Source: Gymnopus androsaceus JB14 (taxonomy: Eukaryota; Basidiomycota; Agaricomycetes; Agaricales; Omphalotaceae). From it: 64,000 nucleotides of DNA. The notes under the pieces are model-generated. The model had not been told where the DNA came from and searched no databases. It saw nothing but the letters and a program-made list of their open reading frames with translations. Shown here in pieces: positions 1-10,667 of this stretch. Both the position numbers and the translations under genes were made by a program. Within the stretch, counting starts at the first letter, position 1; each line of letters begins with the position of its first letter. The stretch is from the NCBI GenBank assembly GCA_009733575.1, contig ML769466.1:150839-214838 (forward strand), read 5' to 3'.

Positions 1-67
1 TAGAGCGTCGTGCTAATATTCTACATATTGGACGCGAAGGTCTTGGGTTCGATCCCCACGTTGGCCA
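1..67 (+). tRNA. tRNA-Ile(AAU), 3' part with intron, cut by window edge
   Basis: The window opens inside the D-loop of a tRNA. The anticodon stem TCGTG (8-12) pairs with CGCGA (33-37). The loop CTAATA carries anticodon AAT at 15-17 and is interrupted after position 18 by a 13-nt intron (19-31), the usual place for nuclear tRNA introns. The T-arm has the B-box GGTTCGATCCC (47-57), and GTTGGCC plus discriminator A ends the acceptor stem at 67. The layout resembles fungal tRNA-Ile(AAU). One T-stem base pair looks mismatched, and the 5' acceptor strand lies outside the window, so functionality cannot be confirmed. Confidence 0.72.
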
Positions 68-679
68 TAGCACTCTTCATGCATTGATGTAATCTTTTTG
101 AAAGGATTTCTACCAATTACGCAACGCTGCATACTTCCAATATACACTCTAAATTCATTTGCGCAAAGTGGAACAACAGATGAAAAGCAAATGGATCAGC
201 ACCAGACAGACAATAAAATAGGAATGCTTTTTCCTGAATTGAGTCTGGCAGTCTATATGTAATCGAAAGGAACCCAAGAGCAATCTACATCCTGGCCCTA
301 GCCCTGACCCATGTAGCCAAGGACGAACAACGAACACTGCTCATACTCAAACTAGGGCTTCAAGACCTTTTTTGTAACCGGCCAGCTTACTCATATGGAT
401 GTACATTGTATGTATACGAAAAAACTGATTCAATATCCTTTTCGGCCAAGGGTAAACGCGTCCTGAGTCTTCATGCACCAGACGCCCGAATAGCGATGTC
501 AGGATACCTGGCGCACAATATCAATTGGGTTTCGACTCCCTCGATACGATGACCCCTTCAGGTGACCCCTTCAGGAAGATAGTTCCTTGGTGGAGGAGAT
601 AAAACTGAAGACTACAGCAAAAGAGGTCGGCAAAACTTGTGAAAAATGAACAGAGTCCAACATCGATATGCATTATTCA
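68..679. other. intergenic, nothing recognised
   Basis: No ORF with homology or splice structure was seen. The short reading frames here have no recognisable motif. Confidence 0.5.
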
Positions 680-758
680 TGCCCAACATAGGGATCAAAC
701 CCAAGACCTTCGCGTCGCAGTCGCCGAATATTAGCCTGACGGTGTGAGCTAGTCGAGC
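680..758 (-). pseudogene. tRNA-Ile(AAU)-like pseudogene
   Basis: The reverse strand reads TAGCTCACACCGTCAGG, CTAATA, then CGCGAAGGTCTTGGGTTTGA. This is nearly the same as the tRNA at 1-67, including an intron-like insert after CTAATA. The 5' acceptor strand does not pair with the 3' GTTGGGC, so it is a relic or a tRNA-derived SINE head rather than a working gene. Confidence 0.55.
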
Positions 759-1033
759 ATGCATTCCACCGAGAATAGATTGATTACGGGATTTGGGGGC
801 TACCCGGAGGTGGCTATAGCTTTTCTCACTGCCTCCGACTGACGTGACTAGACAGAGACACATCCTAACACTCACAAACCCATCCAACCATCCAACTATC
901 GGCCGCCTCTAAGATATCGTGTATACTTAGTTTCCCAACCGACAGCAATTTTCAGATGAAATGCTGACGCGTAGATAGAATGCGAAAACAATAAGTATCG
1001 AGCATTTAATATTAATAATTAAGTGATTAATAT

Positions 1034-1855
1034 TTAATGCTCAACAGTAATAGAAAAGACGTGGATATCAGAAGCACTCGATCCCTGGTTATAGTTCCCA
1101 ACCTTGAAATAGCTGTCTGGCGCGTCCAACTCGAATGTATCAAGAGTTTGGAAGTTCCCATTAATCGCCACTTTCAACAATCCCGACGAGTATTCCAACT
1201 CGTAAGTAAACGTAGTACCGACAGGAACGTTTCCAAGAGATGTGAAGACTTCGTCGCCCCCGCTGAGAGTCTGTTCAACCCCAATTGATATATCACCGTC
1301 GGAGTTGTAGTACAACTCGCAGACAGGTTTGGAAGAAATCGAATCATCGATATGGATTTGGCCAATAACAGTACCGCGAGAACTGTCATCGGGGGTCTCA
1401 ACGGCGAGCTCGACTATCATCCTGTTGGTCGCGGCGTTGGGACTCCAACTGGATGGATTGGTTTCTCGAAGCTCTGTGCGGCAATGGAGGGAGTTGGTGG
1501 TAGTGACGCAGCCGGATGAGGCAGGGGAACCAGGGACCTTCATGACGAGGGCTCCGTCACCACTTTCAGTGAAAAAGTAGCTGAAATTCTCAAATCCTGA
1601 GCAGCCCTCGAGGGAGGAAGAGGATATGGTTTCGGGATCGCCAGTAGAGCCGATGGGGAGTTGGAGTTCCCAAACGGAAAGATCAAAGTTTGCACCTGGT
1701 GCACAATCTGGGTTAAGTGCCTTGGCGGTCCAGCAGGAGAAGGATGTGATGAGAAGGACGCTGGTGAGAAGCCTAGTGAGAACACTATTCTTTGTGAAGG
1801 TTAAGGAAGCCATTGCCACTAAGGTTGCGTATTCAAGAGGGTTTCTGAGGAACAT
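1034..1855 (-). CDS. secreted polysaccharide lyase family 7 (alginate lyase-type)
   Basis: Single-exon ORF of 273 aa. It shows the three PL7 signature blocks: RTELR at residues 126-130, QIH at 166-168 and YFKVGNYNQ at 249-257 (family consensus YFKAGxYNQ). These carry the catalytic Gln, His, Tyr and Arg of the beta-jelly-roll alginate lyases, which cleave polyuronates by beta-elimination. A hydrophobic segment (about residues 29-42) followed by AKA and mature LNPDC looks like a signal peptide, so the enzyme is probably secreted. Met15 (position 1813) may be the true start, because it puts the signal peptide at the N-terminus. The length fits a single-domain PL7. The real substrate in a land fungus is unclear: bacterial alginate or another polyuronate. 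No intron is needed. The nearest neighbour is an unrelated F-box gene. Confidence 0.88.
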   Translation of the reverse strand: MFLRNPLEYATLVAMASLTFTKNSVLTRLLTSVLLITSFSCWTAKALNPDCAPGANFDLSVWELQLPIGSTGDPETISSSSLEGCSGFENFSYFFTESGDGALVMKVPGSPASSGCVTTTNSLHCRTELRETNPSSWSPNAATNRMIVELAVETPDDSSRGTVIGQIHIDDSISSKPVCELYYNSDGDISIGVEQTLSGGDEVFTSLGNVPVGTTFTYELEYSSGLLKVAINGNFQTLDTFELDAPDSYFKVGNYNQGSSASDIHVFSITVEH

Positions 1856-2743
1856 ACTGTACGCCTGAACGACCTTTATACGCCTGGCTATAGCCTAGTA
1901 TGGAGCTACGCCAGTAAACAATCTATAAGCAAACATAGGTTCATGAGCCCGGGCAGGCCCACGAATTCAAAGCCTCTGACAGAAATTTGTATGTGACTTG
2001 GGACTGTGTTTTCCGTGGAAGGAAAGACCGAACTCTCTTCCTTCCGAGTTTCAATGATCTTCTGTCTCTTCCAAGACAGATGGCCGTGACCACGCGTGAT
2101 TGTCTACCTCCCATATCCCTACTTGTATGTCAAACGGGGAGGGCCGGAGACTTGTGAAACCAAGACAAAAGTCAGCTACTCAACGAAGGAAGGACGGAAA
2201 GACGGAAGGGGAGGACCGGAAATTGTTAATGAAATATCAATTTTGAACCGGAGCAACTTCTCCATAGCCAATATCATCTGTATTCGGGCCTTTCTACTGT
2301 ATCTCTTCGCTCGACATTCATGACATCCACATCACAGAAAGCGTATCAAAATTCTAGAGCAGGAAAGATTATGTCCGACATTATTCCGACACACATATCT
2401 GTCTTGGCCAATATGATTGAAATTCCGGCCTTGCATAATCCACCTCGGTTTGATCCAATCCAACCATGAAGAGAGGCAACCATAGCGGTCATGTCACAAA
2501 ACCAACGATGATGACCACAACGGTGGCACCAACCTACGTACCATCCCTTTAGGAGTGCGGAATCGAATCCCGGACATGCGCGGACATGTATGCTTGCCTC
2601 ACAACGTCTTCAATCTCGTCTAGGAGTATGTGTACATCGAGACTATGGATTGCTAAAAAGTTCAGAGATACAGCAGTCACGTAGTGGAGTAAATAATACA
2701 CTGCCATACAGAACATAACCAGAGTTTCTGCATTCAATATCCG
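1856..2743. other. intergenic, nothing firm
   Basis: Upstream region of the lyase and downstream region of the F-box gene. The only motif noticed is a T-arm-like string on the minus strand near 2552-2575, without the rest of a tRNA. Confidence 0.45.
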
Positions 2744-5557
2744 TTATTCATCATCTTTTCGTCCAAGCGTGAACGCGCCTTCATACGCAGGCATTCGAGG
2801 ATCTTCGTGCGCCAGGCGCCACGTACCGACGAAGTTCCGTCCTCCGATAAGTGTGCCGTAGAAGAAGATTTTACCGGGGCCACCTGTACCTGAGCCTGGG
2901 GGCTGAGATGGGTTGGAAGGAAAAAAGAAGTAAGGAGTTGGTCAGTATTTTTGTCTAATTAAAGAAGGCAAAAGCAAAACGGGAAACAAAGTGTAAGATA
3001 CTCACCCCGTTATGATTATCCGCACTCCTCACGAGCCCCACCAATCCATCCCACTTCCTAACCCTGCCTTTCCAGACCCACTTTCCCCAAGCCGCAGCAT
3101 GTCGTGGATCTGTCGACCCAGTAATTAGTACATCTCGGATCCCGTTGCAAGGAGGGATAGTTTGATGGGGAGGGGACGTATGGAGGTAGCTTGACGAGGC
3201 CAGGAGTTCGGGTCCAAACCAGGACCAATAAATTGGTCTTTGAATTCAGATCCACGCTCGGCGGCGCCGGAACTCCTAGTCGCTAACAATGCCTGTTCTC
3301 TCGCAAGGCACCCCGGACATGTATCACGGTCATGAAATGTCCCAGGCTGTCTTTGGCTTCGAGCTTTTGCCTCGCTGCCTATACTACGGCCAGCGCGCGC
3401 ATCGTCTTTACTTTCACTTTCATCATCACATCCGCCTTTCTTCCCAGCCTTGATATACACGAACTCCTCCCTCTCCGTCCTCACACGCATATTGTCCGCA
3501 CCAGGAGGTACAGACACCACGACACGGTCACCTTCAAGGGCAAGCGTAGTATTAGGAGGGAACCAAGCATCTCGTATGCCTTGATCATAACTGGCTTCTT
3601 CTTCATGACCGCCATCGCGAGAACTTGAACGGGAGCCCGAACCAGAGCTGGATGCATTACCCTCGTCGCCATCGCCATGCGCAACCATAGTATCGTTTGC
3701 GCACGGAACAGTCTTCCCACCAGAGAATACGACGTATTCTGTAAAGCGGACGTATAAAGGAACTGCGACAAGACCGAGGGTGTCTTCGTTGAAGTTTGGA
3801 GGTCGATGACCGGCTTCTCGGGCTGGAGGAGCGTTGGGGTCGTTGAAATTGGGATTTGGGGCTCCTTCAGGACCAAGAGCAGCAGGGTCATTAGGATCAG
3901 GTTGTGGTGGTAGAAGGAGTGCACGAAGGTGGAATTCGGACGGGATCTAAGGGACGATAAGGATATGTGTACAACATAGACAAAGTAAAACAGGCAGACG
4001 TACCACCATTCGTCCGGTCCATAGGCCGTTGAGTGCTCCAGGCGTGTGTACAGCACCTTTTTGCGGGTATCCAGTAAGCATTAGTAGGAGATCGTCGCAT
4101 GTCGGATTTTAGAACATCATCTTGTATCAATGTATCCTTTTTTGCCGCTACTGCAGCCTGGTCATCCCCTGCCACCTTCACGTTCACATCTTCCGTTGCC
4201 TGAGAAGCTAGAACCAACTTGTTTGTCCGAGTCGCTAGTGCTAATCCACGCAGACCGAGCAAGTCGTAACCGCGACCAGTCCGTATCCCAGCGGCGACTC
4301 GAACACGCGCTTTCATCGAATTCACCGCCAAGGATACGTTCAGCGGCTTCGAGATCTGAACCGAGCGTATCAATAGCTGGTAATGCCTTGCGCACGTCGT
4401 CCCAGGCGTCAAAGGCTTGTGGTAAGGGTGTTCCACCACCTTTGGGGAAAGATGAAGAAGCATCGACCATATTTCCACCCAAGAGGCCGGCATTTAGCTC
4501 TTCGAAATCCTCCTGCGTGGGTTTAGGTAGTTCACTTCTAAACACCCTCTCGACCTCGACTTCGCCGACTTGACCATGACCTTCGGCAGCTAGACGTGCA
4601 CGAACTCTTTGTCGATGGTCTGCTCTATCCCGGGGATAAAAGCTAGGGACAGGAAAGAGAATCGTTTCTCTCCGGGAGAAATAGACTAATTTGGCTGCGT
4701 CTGCGGCTAGTGGTATGCACAAGGGAGTACAACGGTCGAAATGAGAAATCATACGAGTGTGGCGCGCGGGATGTAGGTAGATGGGAAAAGGACCGTGTGG
4801 GGTAGGAGTACTGAATTGAGTGAAGGGTGCAGCCGAACGTAAGGGAAGGCGAAAGTGATTGGCAGGAGCAAACGCAGAAGGATATCGGAATGGTACTGTG
4901 AGGAAAGGCAGAACGAGCTCAATGAGAGACTCTTTCTCGCGTTCTGATTCCTCCATTAAACGAGCTGGATGAAACGTTAGATAATAACAAGTGATAGGGC
5001 AATAACTAACGTTTTGTAGTCAAATACCAAAAGACCCACATTGCACAAGTATTCGCTGCATTGGCTATTGGCCAGCCCTTGTCGAGTTGACGATACATTT
5101 CGTTTCTAATCCAGCCTTGAACCCATTCATAGACACCGGCTAGCTGCATCTGAAGTCGATTGCAACCATCGTCTTCGAGACACATTAACCAGAGCGCATA
5201 CATTGTCTCCTCGACTTCGGGCTCTTCCGCTTGAGGGTCATCCTGGTATGCTGCACCTCCCGGTCTCCTCAGTCTCCTTCTGACTCCCTTCAAGACTTCG
5301 CACCACCATCGCAGCTGCCAGGCCCATTCCCCTGCTCTCGGTTCAAATCCTCGCCTTCTGATCGCACTGAAGGAGAATTTCTGCTTGAAAGTCCGGGCAT
5401 ACAGGTGTTTTGCGCCACTGAGTTTGCTGTAAACGTCTTTGCAGCAAAGTAATAAAGCAGTCAAGGGCACTGGTGGACCAAGGACTCGTGGGCAGACGTA
5501 GTAAAAAGCAATGTTTTCGACAACTTCGGTTGGCAGTGAAGCGAGCGGCGTCTTCAT
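2744..5557 (-). CDS. F-box domain protein of a large basidiomycete family
   Basis: Start ATG at 5557. Residues 1-45 (LASLPTEVVENIAFYYV, then a Leu/Cys-rich stretch) are an F-box, which binds Skp1 in SCF ubiquitin ligases. Exon 1 ends at 5011; a 46-bp intron (5010-4965) joins it in phase to the next exon. The middle part has RCTPLCIPLAADAAKLVYFS and RTGRGYDLLGLRGLALATR. The later TPGALNGLWTGRMV and AWGKWVWKGRVRKWDGLVG blocks recur in this fungal family as I remember it. The last intron is 3005-2903 and the stop is at 2744-2746. The frame shifts by one base near 4306 (between GGEF and KARVRVAAG) where no intron fits, and two other intron borders (about 4080-4130 and 3190-3230) are unresolved. 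It could be a pseudogene or carry an assembly error. The substrate is unknown. Confidence 0.7.
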
Positions 5558-5922
5558 GTTGGCGGGTACTTACCAACCCTCAAATTTAAAGTTAGTTACA
5601 TACCACTGTATTTGAGCATGTCGGTGACTGTCATTTTCAATGAATGCAGAAATGGAATGGCAGTGATAAGATTGATAAAATGAGAATTCTTATAGATTCA
5701 GAGTGACATATTTTACCACCAGTGGCAAAGTCGTTTATTATTCGTACTACTTAGAGCTACACTAGTAAAAGCTACATAAGATCATCAAGAAAGGAGCTGC
5801 AAAATTAGAAGGAGTGTACTATTTCATGAAGACATAAGTATCATCATGATCATGAATGCGCGTAAGGAAAAGAAAAGGAAGTAGAAAATAAAGAGGCGAC
5901 AATGAAGACTAGAAAGAGATGA
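5558..5922. other. intergenic, nothing recognised
   Basis: 365 bp between the start of the F-box gene and the stop of the next minus-strand gene. AT-rich; it should contain the F-box gene promoter, but no specific site can be named. Confidence 0.4.
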
Positions 5923-7254
5923 TTAGATCACTCCCATGAGCTTCCTCTTGATCCTTCGTCCAGCGACAGGACGTTCATTATCACCCTTTGCGTCCTCCAA
6001 GCCAGGATCAACATTCTCCTCCTCTTCCTCCCTCGTCCGCTTCATTCCCTTGCTAAGTTTCCCAAGGAATGCCTTCATGCTCCTACCTCCATTTCCATTC
6101 GTAGTTCTCAAACTGATTCGAGAACTAACGCTAACTGAAGACCCAGATGCGGCAACCAATGAACGTTCAAAGCGCTGGAACGCAGAGGGTGGAGAAGTCA
6201 TCGAAGAACGTGCATGAGCCAACGTGGATGTGGAAGCCGTTTGACGTGAGGAGGTAGCAGCGTAAAGTCTCGATTTGACCGCCTTGGTCAAGCTGATAAC
6301 TTTGCTCGTGCGCGGGGAGTGGCCAGTGTCGGGCTGGATGATGCTGTTGGTTAGTGAACACCACCTCAAGAGTGTTCTCAAGACTCTCGGAAGACGGCGA
6401 ACCCGAAAAATCAACGGCTTCTTCTTCGACTTGTTCTGGAATAGCATATTCGACGAAAGAAGATTCCGAGGGACTGCGAGGACACAACGACGGCAAGGGT
6501 TCATTCAACACCTGTCGTCGAGGCTGCATCGAGGGCCTACCACTAAACTGATGCGGACGGAAAGATAACACTGGGGAAGGAGAGTTGAGCGGAGAATCTA
6601 CCTCTGAATCAGGATCTGCACCGTTCTGAGCAGATAGAGGATTCGTGATGATTCGCAATGGCGCAGTGGGACGAGCTGGGATTACCTCGGGTCTAGTAAT
6701 GGTAGGAGGGGCATCCAGCATGGCTTTCACCAAGGCAGCTGAAGGCGGAGGAGCTGAAACTGGGCGAGGTTTGACCTTTGCTTTATCCTCTACACACGAT
6801 TCGGGTAGAGGAGGTTCGCCTGGTGCAAGAGCCGCATCGGCCTCGGATATAGGGCCAACTGAAACGAACCGGACTAAAGGTCGTCGAAGACGCGTATCCA
6901 GGGCAAGGTTCACATCGTGGTGAGTGATAGTCACCGAAGTGCGAAGGTTGTATGGCGATCGACCAAAAGCAGTGGCTTCAAAGCCATCCGTTTCTTCGCC
7001 GGGTTTTGGCCTAAGAAAAGAACACCATTTTAGTATATAAAGCCTTCAAGACGAAAAAGAACGTACCCTGTGATGCTAATCCTGATACCTGACGCGTTTT
7101 CAGCCCGGACTCGCGTAGAAGACTCTCCGGCAGTCCTGAATACCATAGTAGTCTCGAGAGCGGAAGCTCTCCTACGACGACGAGTTGCAGCGACGTGTGG
7201 ATGGGCATCTTGAACATGTACCGCGAATGCTTGATTTTCTCCAAAGGTAGGCAT
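5923..7254 (-). CDS. unrecognised 414-aa protein
   Basis: ATG at 7254 (MPTFGENQAF), stop TAA at 5923-5925. Intron 1 (7066-7011, GTACGT..CTTAG) is canonical and phase-correct. A second, very short intron of 31 bp (6364-6334, starting GTGGTG, with CTAAC and ending CCAG) is needed to join the frames; the exon sums then give 415 codons. The N-terminus is basic (five Arg near residue 28). The middle is Pro/Ser-rich and low in complexity. The C-terminus is Lys/Arg-rich, with GKLSKGMKRTREEEEEN and a final RRIKRKLMGVI, which looks nuclear-localising. I recognise no domain and propose no function. Confidence 0.6.
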
Positions 7255-7733
7255 GATGAAAGAGGGAAACGATGTAGCTGATCGACTGAGACGCGTGAAG
7301 AATAATTTTTTTCTGTGAAAGTGGTAATGCTGACTCGCAGAGTCGCGACAGTAGAAAAGGAAAGAGAATCCTAAGCTTTTTCAGGGAGCCTCATCGCGCT
7401 TTTAAGCAAAACGTCGAAAGCCCACGTGGTTATTGTGGCTTTTGCGAAACCCATTGTCTGTTAGATCTGGAATGGGGTGGCCCAGCGCCTAGTGGTTTGA
7501 TATCCACAAAAGGCAGCTCTGAGTCATTTCTGACACGACGGCGGTCAAACCACTTGACCGTTTAGCCACACTCGTTTGGTCTGAAATGTTCCAGAATATC
7601 GAGGGTGACCAAAAATACAGCAAAAAAGGCGAAGGCGTAGTGCTGAAGTCGCCCCATTATTCAAAATCTATATGCATTGCAATGAAGAAACGGAACGTCC
7701 TAACCTCTAGCTGTTATAGTTACAATTTACCCT
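7255..7733. other. intergenic, nothing recognised
   Basis: 479 bp between two minus-strand genes; no ORF or motif beyond a likely promoter for the 414-aa gene. A short imperfect inverted pair (GGTTTGA at 7494, TCAAACC at 7545) was the only structure seen. Confidence 0.4.
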
Positions 7734-9203
7734 TCATCGAGTAAGGACTTCAGCTCCATTTTCCGTTATCAGTACCATATGTTCCGCTTGAGCACTCCGC
7801 GCACAATCCTGCGAATAAATAATGAAAGGCAAGCCGGATTTTCAGATGGGAAACACTCACCTCCGTACTTGCAGTCCATCCATCAGGGAATATCCAGCTG
7901 GTGGGATGGGTTCCTTGTATGATCGCAGGCTATGAAGCGAGACTCTTAGCCATTGACAGTATGGATAAGACAGTAGACCATACCTCGATGGTGAAGCAAT
8001 GGCCTGGTCAACATAACACCTACTTCGTCGTTCACTACCATGTATGAGCTCGTCACAGAGACGAAGGAAATAGATGAAGACGAACACGTACAATGATGTA
8101 AAACCCACGGTTTCCTATGGAAGACCGAGCCTATACCATGCCCAGTGAAGGCAGGGGAGATACAAAAGTCCATTCCGTGGTATTTCGGTGTCACGAGATC
8201 GTTTATTGCTCGACCGATATTCTTGAAGGGTTTACCGGGACCACATGCTTCGATGCCAGCTTCCAAGGCTTTGTTCGTTATGTCGCATAACACTCGTCCT
8301 TCAAAGTCCTTTAGGAAAAATGTCATCACACATGAAGCTGGAAATGGATGAACGGAACGTACTACATTCCCGACAAGCCAAGTCTGAGAAGTGTCACCGT
8401 GGTAGCCGTTGAGATACACAGTAACGTCTATGTTAATAATGTCACCATCTTGAAGCGGACGACTGGAAAGAAATATGATTAGAAAGTTCTTTTTTCGTGA
8501 GTAAGTTGACGCGTACTCGTCTGGAATGCCATGGGTGATTACATTGTTGATGCTAGTTCAACGTCAACTTTCATGCGAACATAAATGCAGTAAGATTCAC
8601 CTTGTACAACAAGACTTTGGGAAGCAAGCTCAGCACTGATGCAAAGAGAAATGACAAGGTAATAAGTTCACCTTTGGAAACCCGTTGATAGAGGAGAGGT
8701 GAAGGATAAGCTCCATGAGAGATGATAAAGTCGTGAACAGCAGCATCGATCGCATTAGTCGTTGTTCCGACCTTTCTAGTTTCCATAAGTCAGATAGATA
8801 GCAGTGCTAAATGCGGAAGACACACCTTGACCAAAGTTCCTGCATATTCACGTACATCTTTCGCTAAAGATGCTGCACTTCTCAGCTTTCGTTCAGCTTC
8901 GCTTCCCAGTGGGATCCTTCCATCTGCGTCTTCCACATCAATCTTTCGTATATCTTGTTTTAAAGATCCAGGCAAGGCATAATGAGGCCGGATAATATGG
9001 CTCGCAACGTCCCGAGGTTTGATGTGAGAGACACCGAATACGAAAGGCTCTTCAGGTAAAATAACACTATATAGACCGAAATCGTCGTCCAACTCTTCTT
9101 CATGGAGAGGAGGAGCTTGTGAGAGGCATCGAGAAAGCCGTGCTACGCTTCTAATCGACCTTCTGAAAGACAGGGCGCGAGAGAACATGGGAGAAAGGAA
9201 CAA
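7734..9203 (-). CDS. methionine aminopeptidase type 1, mitochondrial-type
   Basis: Removes initiator Met from nascent proteins. The basic N-terminus (MFSRALSFRRSIRSVARLSR, no acids) looks like a mitochondrial presequence. The order of blocks is that of MetAP1: HIKPRDVASHI, GTTTNAIDAAVHDFIISHGA, FPKSCCTSINNVITHGIPD, the metal-binding DVTVYLNGYHGDTSQTWLVGN, TGHGIGSVFHRKPWVLHH, PGHCFTIEPAIIQGTHP and CARSAQAEHMVLIT. The two Asp, the His and the two Glu metal ligands are all encoded. Many short introns break the gene. In the small exon at about 7985-8037 the reading frame is off by one base near 8008 (ATGTTGACCAGGCC where a codon for Pro should follow Leu). Without correction the Glu-containing C-terminus is lost. 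Near 8650-8680 the exon border also adds a few extra residues. It is either a broken paralog or a consensus error. Confidence 0.85.
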
Positions 9204-9495
9204 AATTTAGGCGCTGAACGCGTGCGGTATTAGGCGCCATCCTCTGCTTCCAACTCGACCATGCGCACTTGAATCTTTTCTATCACCTCGGAGCTCTCCC
9301 ATTCTGTTATCCAGGATCCCTAGTTTCCAAAAATTGCATCGAAGGCCCTCTATAGCTCTCAACTCAAGATAAAGCTTCACTGTCGTTATATATCTCGGAA
9401 GCCGAGGCTCATTGTGCCAGTCTTAGAGCACTGTTCGTAACGATGAACACTCCCTGATACCCTACTTCATAGAGCAGTTACAACTCAATTGGAAG

Positions 9496-10080
9496 AAACG
9501 CTCAGTGAAACCGCCTCGCTCAGAAACATTCTATATCCGCCGCCTTCATTTGGAAATTCTCTCGCAAATCTTCGACATCTATTGTCACTTGCCATCGCCT
9601 CCGAGTTCCATTGATGAGCTTAGGCTTTGTGGCAAGTGTTAGTGGCCATTCTGCCTCAAATCATTCATTCGTGCCGTTTCTTCATTTAGGGAATCGAGGA
9701 CTAGCGCCATCCGAGTCCACCAGGGACTCCATTCGTTCCCGCTTCGTTATAACTACTGTCAGTGCTGCATGGAGGACGCTGCACATCTGATGTGGTCGAA
9801 GCTGAAGACCCATCAAGTCCTCATTTCGCGCACGTCTCCTAAAATGATAGAGGATTGGCTAGGTCGAAGTGGGTCTTGCCCTATCGACTTGGACCTCCGC
9901 TTATGTGGATTCGCACCGTCTATCCTCGCCACATACCCTTTTGTCATCGAATCCGCTCGCTAAAGGTCACAGCGCCGGTTAGACTCCCATTCTTCTATCG
10001 ATCTTGCAAAAGCTGTGGGTGTCTAGACGTAGATACCTGTGGACCGGAATGTCCCGAGTTTGTCTTGAACATGCTCTAGT
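9496..10080 (+). pseudogene. F-box protein relic
   Basis: Translation gives LHLEILSQIFDIYCHLPSPP, an F-box start, then a plausible intron (about 9635-9690, GTGTTAG..ATTTAG), then IRVHQGLHSFPLRYNY and LMWSKLKTHQVLISRTSP with EDWLGRSGSCPIDLDLRLCG. These match the 'LWSSL..LxxWLxRSGSCPLxL' layout of fungal F-box/LRR proteins. It has no good start codon, is disrupted after about 9960 and lacks the repeat region. It lies head to head with the aminopeptidase gene. Confidence 0.55.
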
Positions 10081-10667
10081 TGCGCACGCGCTCCCGTCCT
10101 TTACCACCCGAAGATGACGACCTTCACGTTGTTCGACCAATACACAGTTTGCGCTGTTGCAGCGGAGCAACGCCTCCTTCGGGACACTAATGAGTTGAAG
10201 GGTGTCGAGATTCAGCATTGTCATAACTTGTCGGGTGAAAGTTGAAAGGATTAGACGGTGAATATTTGGATACATCAATATCTATGCAGTAATTTTTGTA
10301 TTTTACGGACAAGCGAGATCATTCTCCCTATCATCGCAATCTCAACCCACAATGTGCCATGGAAAGATGTACAAGGAAAGACGAGATGCATGGCTCTGAG
10401 AATAAAAAGAATGCAGGAGCGTTCCGCGACTCGATTTAAACCCGTGGCTCAAATTGGCTCTGAGTCGCCTACGACGAACACGCTTTGATTACGAGTCACA
10501 ATCCAGATGGCAGTTGTGCAAACTTGTCCTGTCCGGCACAGATATCTCAACTACCACTGAGTGCATGTATGAGTTGTGTGTGGTAACGATGTACGCTATG
10601 TAGTATGAATGACACTTGATACTTAAATTTCCATCCTGTTCGTAAATATCGCCACAGACACTGCCCG
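10081..10667. other. no gene recognised
   Basis: Probably decayed downstream part of the preceding F-box relic. No conserved reading frame was found on either strand. Confidence 0.4.

Noticed and set aside
2550..2600. Minus-strand T-arm-like GGGATTCGATTCC as a tRNA
   Set aside because: No matching acceptor, D or anticodon arms.
3332..3628. Plus-strand ORFs opposite the F-box, RhoGEF and MFS genes
   Set aside because: They mirror coding sequence of the minus-strand genes and show no family motifs.
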